A stretch of 64,000 bases of DNA, taken from Vitellaria paradoxa. Taxonomy: Eukaryota > Streptophyta > Magnoliopsida > Ericales > Sapotaceae. The stretch's first letter is position 1. Every line of letters begins with the position of its first letter. Positions 62,321-64,000 of this stretch are shown here, one piece after another. The notes beneath the pieces are model-generated. The model made no database searches. It was not told where the DNA came from and saw only the letters and a program-made list of their open reading frames with translations. The stretch lies in the NCBI GenBank assembly GCA_019916065.1, contig CM034242.1, positions 7,436,453 through 7,500,452 on the forward strand, read 5' to 3'. A program made the translations under genes and the position numbers.

Positions 62321-64000
62321 ATATTTTTAATTTGTGATATACATCACTTTATATCATTATCACTATACATATAGGCTCATCAAAATTATAGGGTTAAATA
62401 TTTATTTTAATGACCAACTAATAAAATCGACTATATTCAAAGGCTCTTATTTAATATTATTTTGCGGAATGATTTCAAATAGAGACAAGAAAATAAATTT
62501 ATTTTGTCCCATGAAAAATTGCACGCAAAGTAAAAATAATGTAATATTCTTCTATTGTTGGGGGTAGAATTTGGTCCTCCAAAAGTAAGGTTAAGTTTGG
62601 GAAGAAAAAAAAAGTTAATTTTTTAGTAATTAATTTTTTAACTTTTTGTTAATTTGACATATTTGCCCTTAATAGTTTAAAAAAAATTTAAAATATAAAA
62701 GAGTAATTTTGATCATTAAAAAAAAAAAAAAAAAGACTGAGTAACTAGTGGTTCTATACGGAACCTAACGTTCTAATAAATGAAATACCAAAATTATGAC
62801 TTACGGAATTGAAAGGCATTCATGCATTGTAAACCTAATGGTCCAAGGCAACTAGATTACTCTTATAAATTGAAGAAGTATAATTTAATTTTATCTTCTA
62901 CTACAACCCTATATATAAATAGATTAATTTAAAATAATAGCCATCATTTGTATTCAAATATCAAATTTAACATTTAGTGAGAATAAAAAATTATTTTTAG
63001 ATAACTAATTTGTAATGATAATGATTATATGTGAAATTGTTGTAAAATATATAATAATATAATAATAATAATAATATGGTCGAATCACATTTATACATAA
63101 AAATTTAGTTATTTTACATAAAGTAAATTTAAAATATGTATTTATTTAATATAATATATATTTAAATATTTTTAAGATTATATCACTGTTCTTATTTTTG
63201 TATTTTTCAAGAAGTTATAATTCAATATTATCATTCTTTCTCTTATCTGAGTCCCGACTTATTCTGTGAAAAAATTAGAATAAAAGAAAATAAGAAAGGA
63301 ACAGAGGAAAAAATAATTATTTTTCCCTTCTTTTCATTTTTTTATCCACTCTTTAGTGAAAAATGGGAGAGAACGAGGGAAAGAATAGAAGGGAAGGAGA
63401 AAAAGAGAAAAAATATTTATTTTTTATTTTATAAAAGAGGGTCTAATTTTTTAAAAAAATATTTTGAAAATAAAATTTAAAGGTAAATGATATTTGCACT
63501 CTTTTATTATTCTTTTCACTCGACATTCATTTTAATTAATTTATTAAATGAAAAAAGTAACGTGGGTTGGAGATAACTAATAAAAAAGAACAAATATCTT
63601 CAGCCAAATCTAAAACTATAATTTATATTTACTAACATTTTTTTAATCAAACAATACAAGAAAGAAAAAAGTTTACATTTTCTTAAAGAAAAAATCATTG
63701 CACACACCGTGTCTGTTTGGTTTGCTATAAACTTTTAAAAATTTTTAAAAATTTCTAAAAATTATTCACTTTTTTATCTTACTATACGAATTACGAATTC
63801 ACAATTTATCTCACTTTTTATTACTCTAAACATACTCATCATTTTCTATTTTTTTCGGTTATCTTACCAAACACAACATCAATAGTTTGGCTGAAAACAA
63901 CTTACGTGATATAACTTTTACTCATTTATTTACAACCAAAACGTTAAAAAAGAAAAAAATGGAAAAACAACTCGCATCAAAATTTGTGGAGTTTAAATTT
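62321..64000. other. AT-rich intergenic DNA to the window end
   Basis: A MITE-like segment of the CGTTTGG family lies at 63705-63835, with TCTGTTTGGTTTGC, TATACGAATTACGAATTC and CTCACTTTTTATTACTC. An (ATA)n tract is at 63052-63076. No gene is seen. Confidence 0.45.

Noticed and set aside
1..64000. CRISPR arrays, operons or phage-like systems
   Set aside because: The DNA is plant nuclear. Tandem arrays here have no spacer-repeat structure, and genes are spliced and independently oriented.

Overview
This is nuclear DNA from a flowering plant, most likely a eudicot. The signs are spliced genes with GT-AG introns, a plant-specific RCD1/SRO gene, an AP2/ERF gene, a plant mobile domain gene, a Reina-like chromovirus, tRNA-derived SINEs, and very AT-rich intergenic DNA full of short foldback and tandem repeats. 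I cannot name the species from sequence alone.

Layout. 1-0.4 kb: relic of a short Copia-type LTR. 1-10 kb: a minus-strand plant mobile domain (PMD) pseudogene, split by a 5.5 kb Ty3/gypsy chromovirus (3413-8955). The element has 364-bp LTRs that differ at two sites, a 5-bp target duplication, an open gag-protease frame and a broken pol. 10.7-11.0 kb: a lone LTR-like sequence. 14.3-14.6 kb: an isolated minus-strand first exon with a probable organelle transit peptide and an ACGT-core promoter cluster. 18.4 and 38.7 kb: two full-length copies of one tRNA-derived SINE in opposite orientation, each with target duplications. 19.4-20.1 kb: second copy of the Copia-type LTR, with primer-binding site.

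Three genes look intact. DAD1 (20403-24637, minus, 5 exons) is an oligosaccharyltransferase subunit. Organellar ribosomal protein S17 (29261-32206, plus, 2 exons) is the second. An RCD1/SRO gene (48902-53390, plus, 6 coding exons; WWE, PARP-like and RST domains) is the third, with a 5' leader exon near 45.9-46.07 kb and a 2.7 kb leader intron. An AP2/ERF gene at 35.3-36.0 kb is frameshifted.

34.5-35.2 kb holds LTR debris with a 5S-rRNA-like segment just upstream of the AP2 frame. 41.0-42.55 kb holds the 3' end of a decayed gypsy element whose LTR carries a cluster of perfect heat-shock elements. 42.6-43.5 kb is a large imperfect inverted repeat, followed by a 2.2 kb tandem array with a 445-bp higher-order unit that ends at the RCD1 promoter. 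53.4-64 kb has no recognisable gene, only AT-rich DNA with several minisatellite-like arrays.

The genes do not form a pathway: they are independent housekeeping and regulatory genes separated by mobile-element debris. I see no operon-like or cluster-like system. The most informative signals are the history of the nested retrotransposon, the heat-shock-element LTR and the promoter-abutting tandem array.
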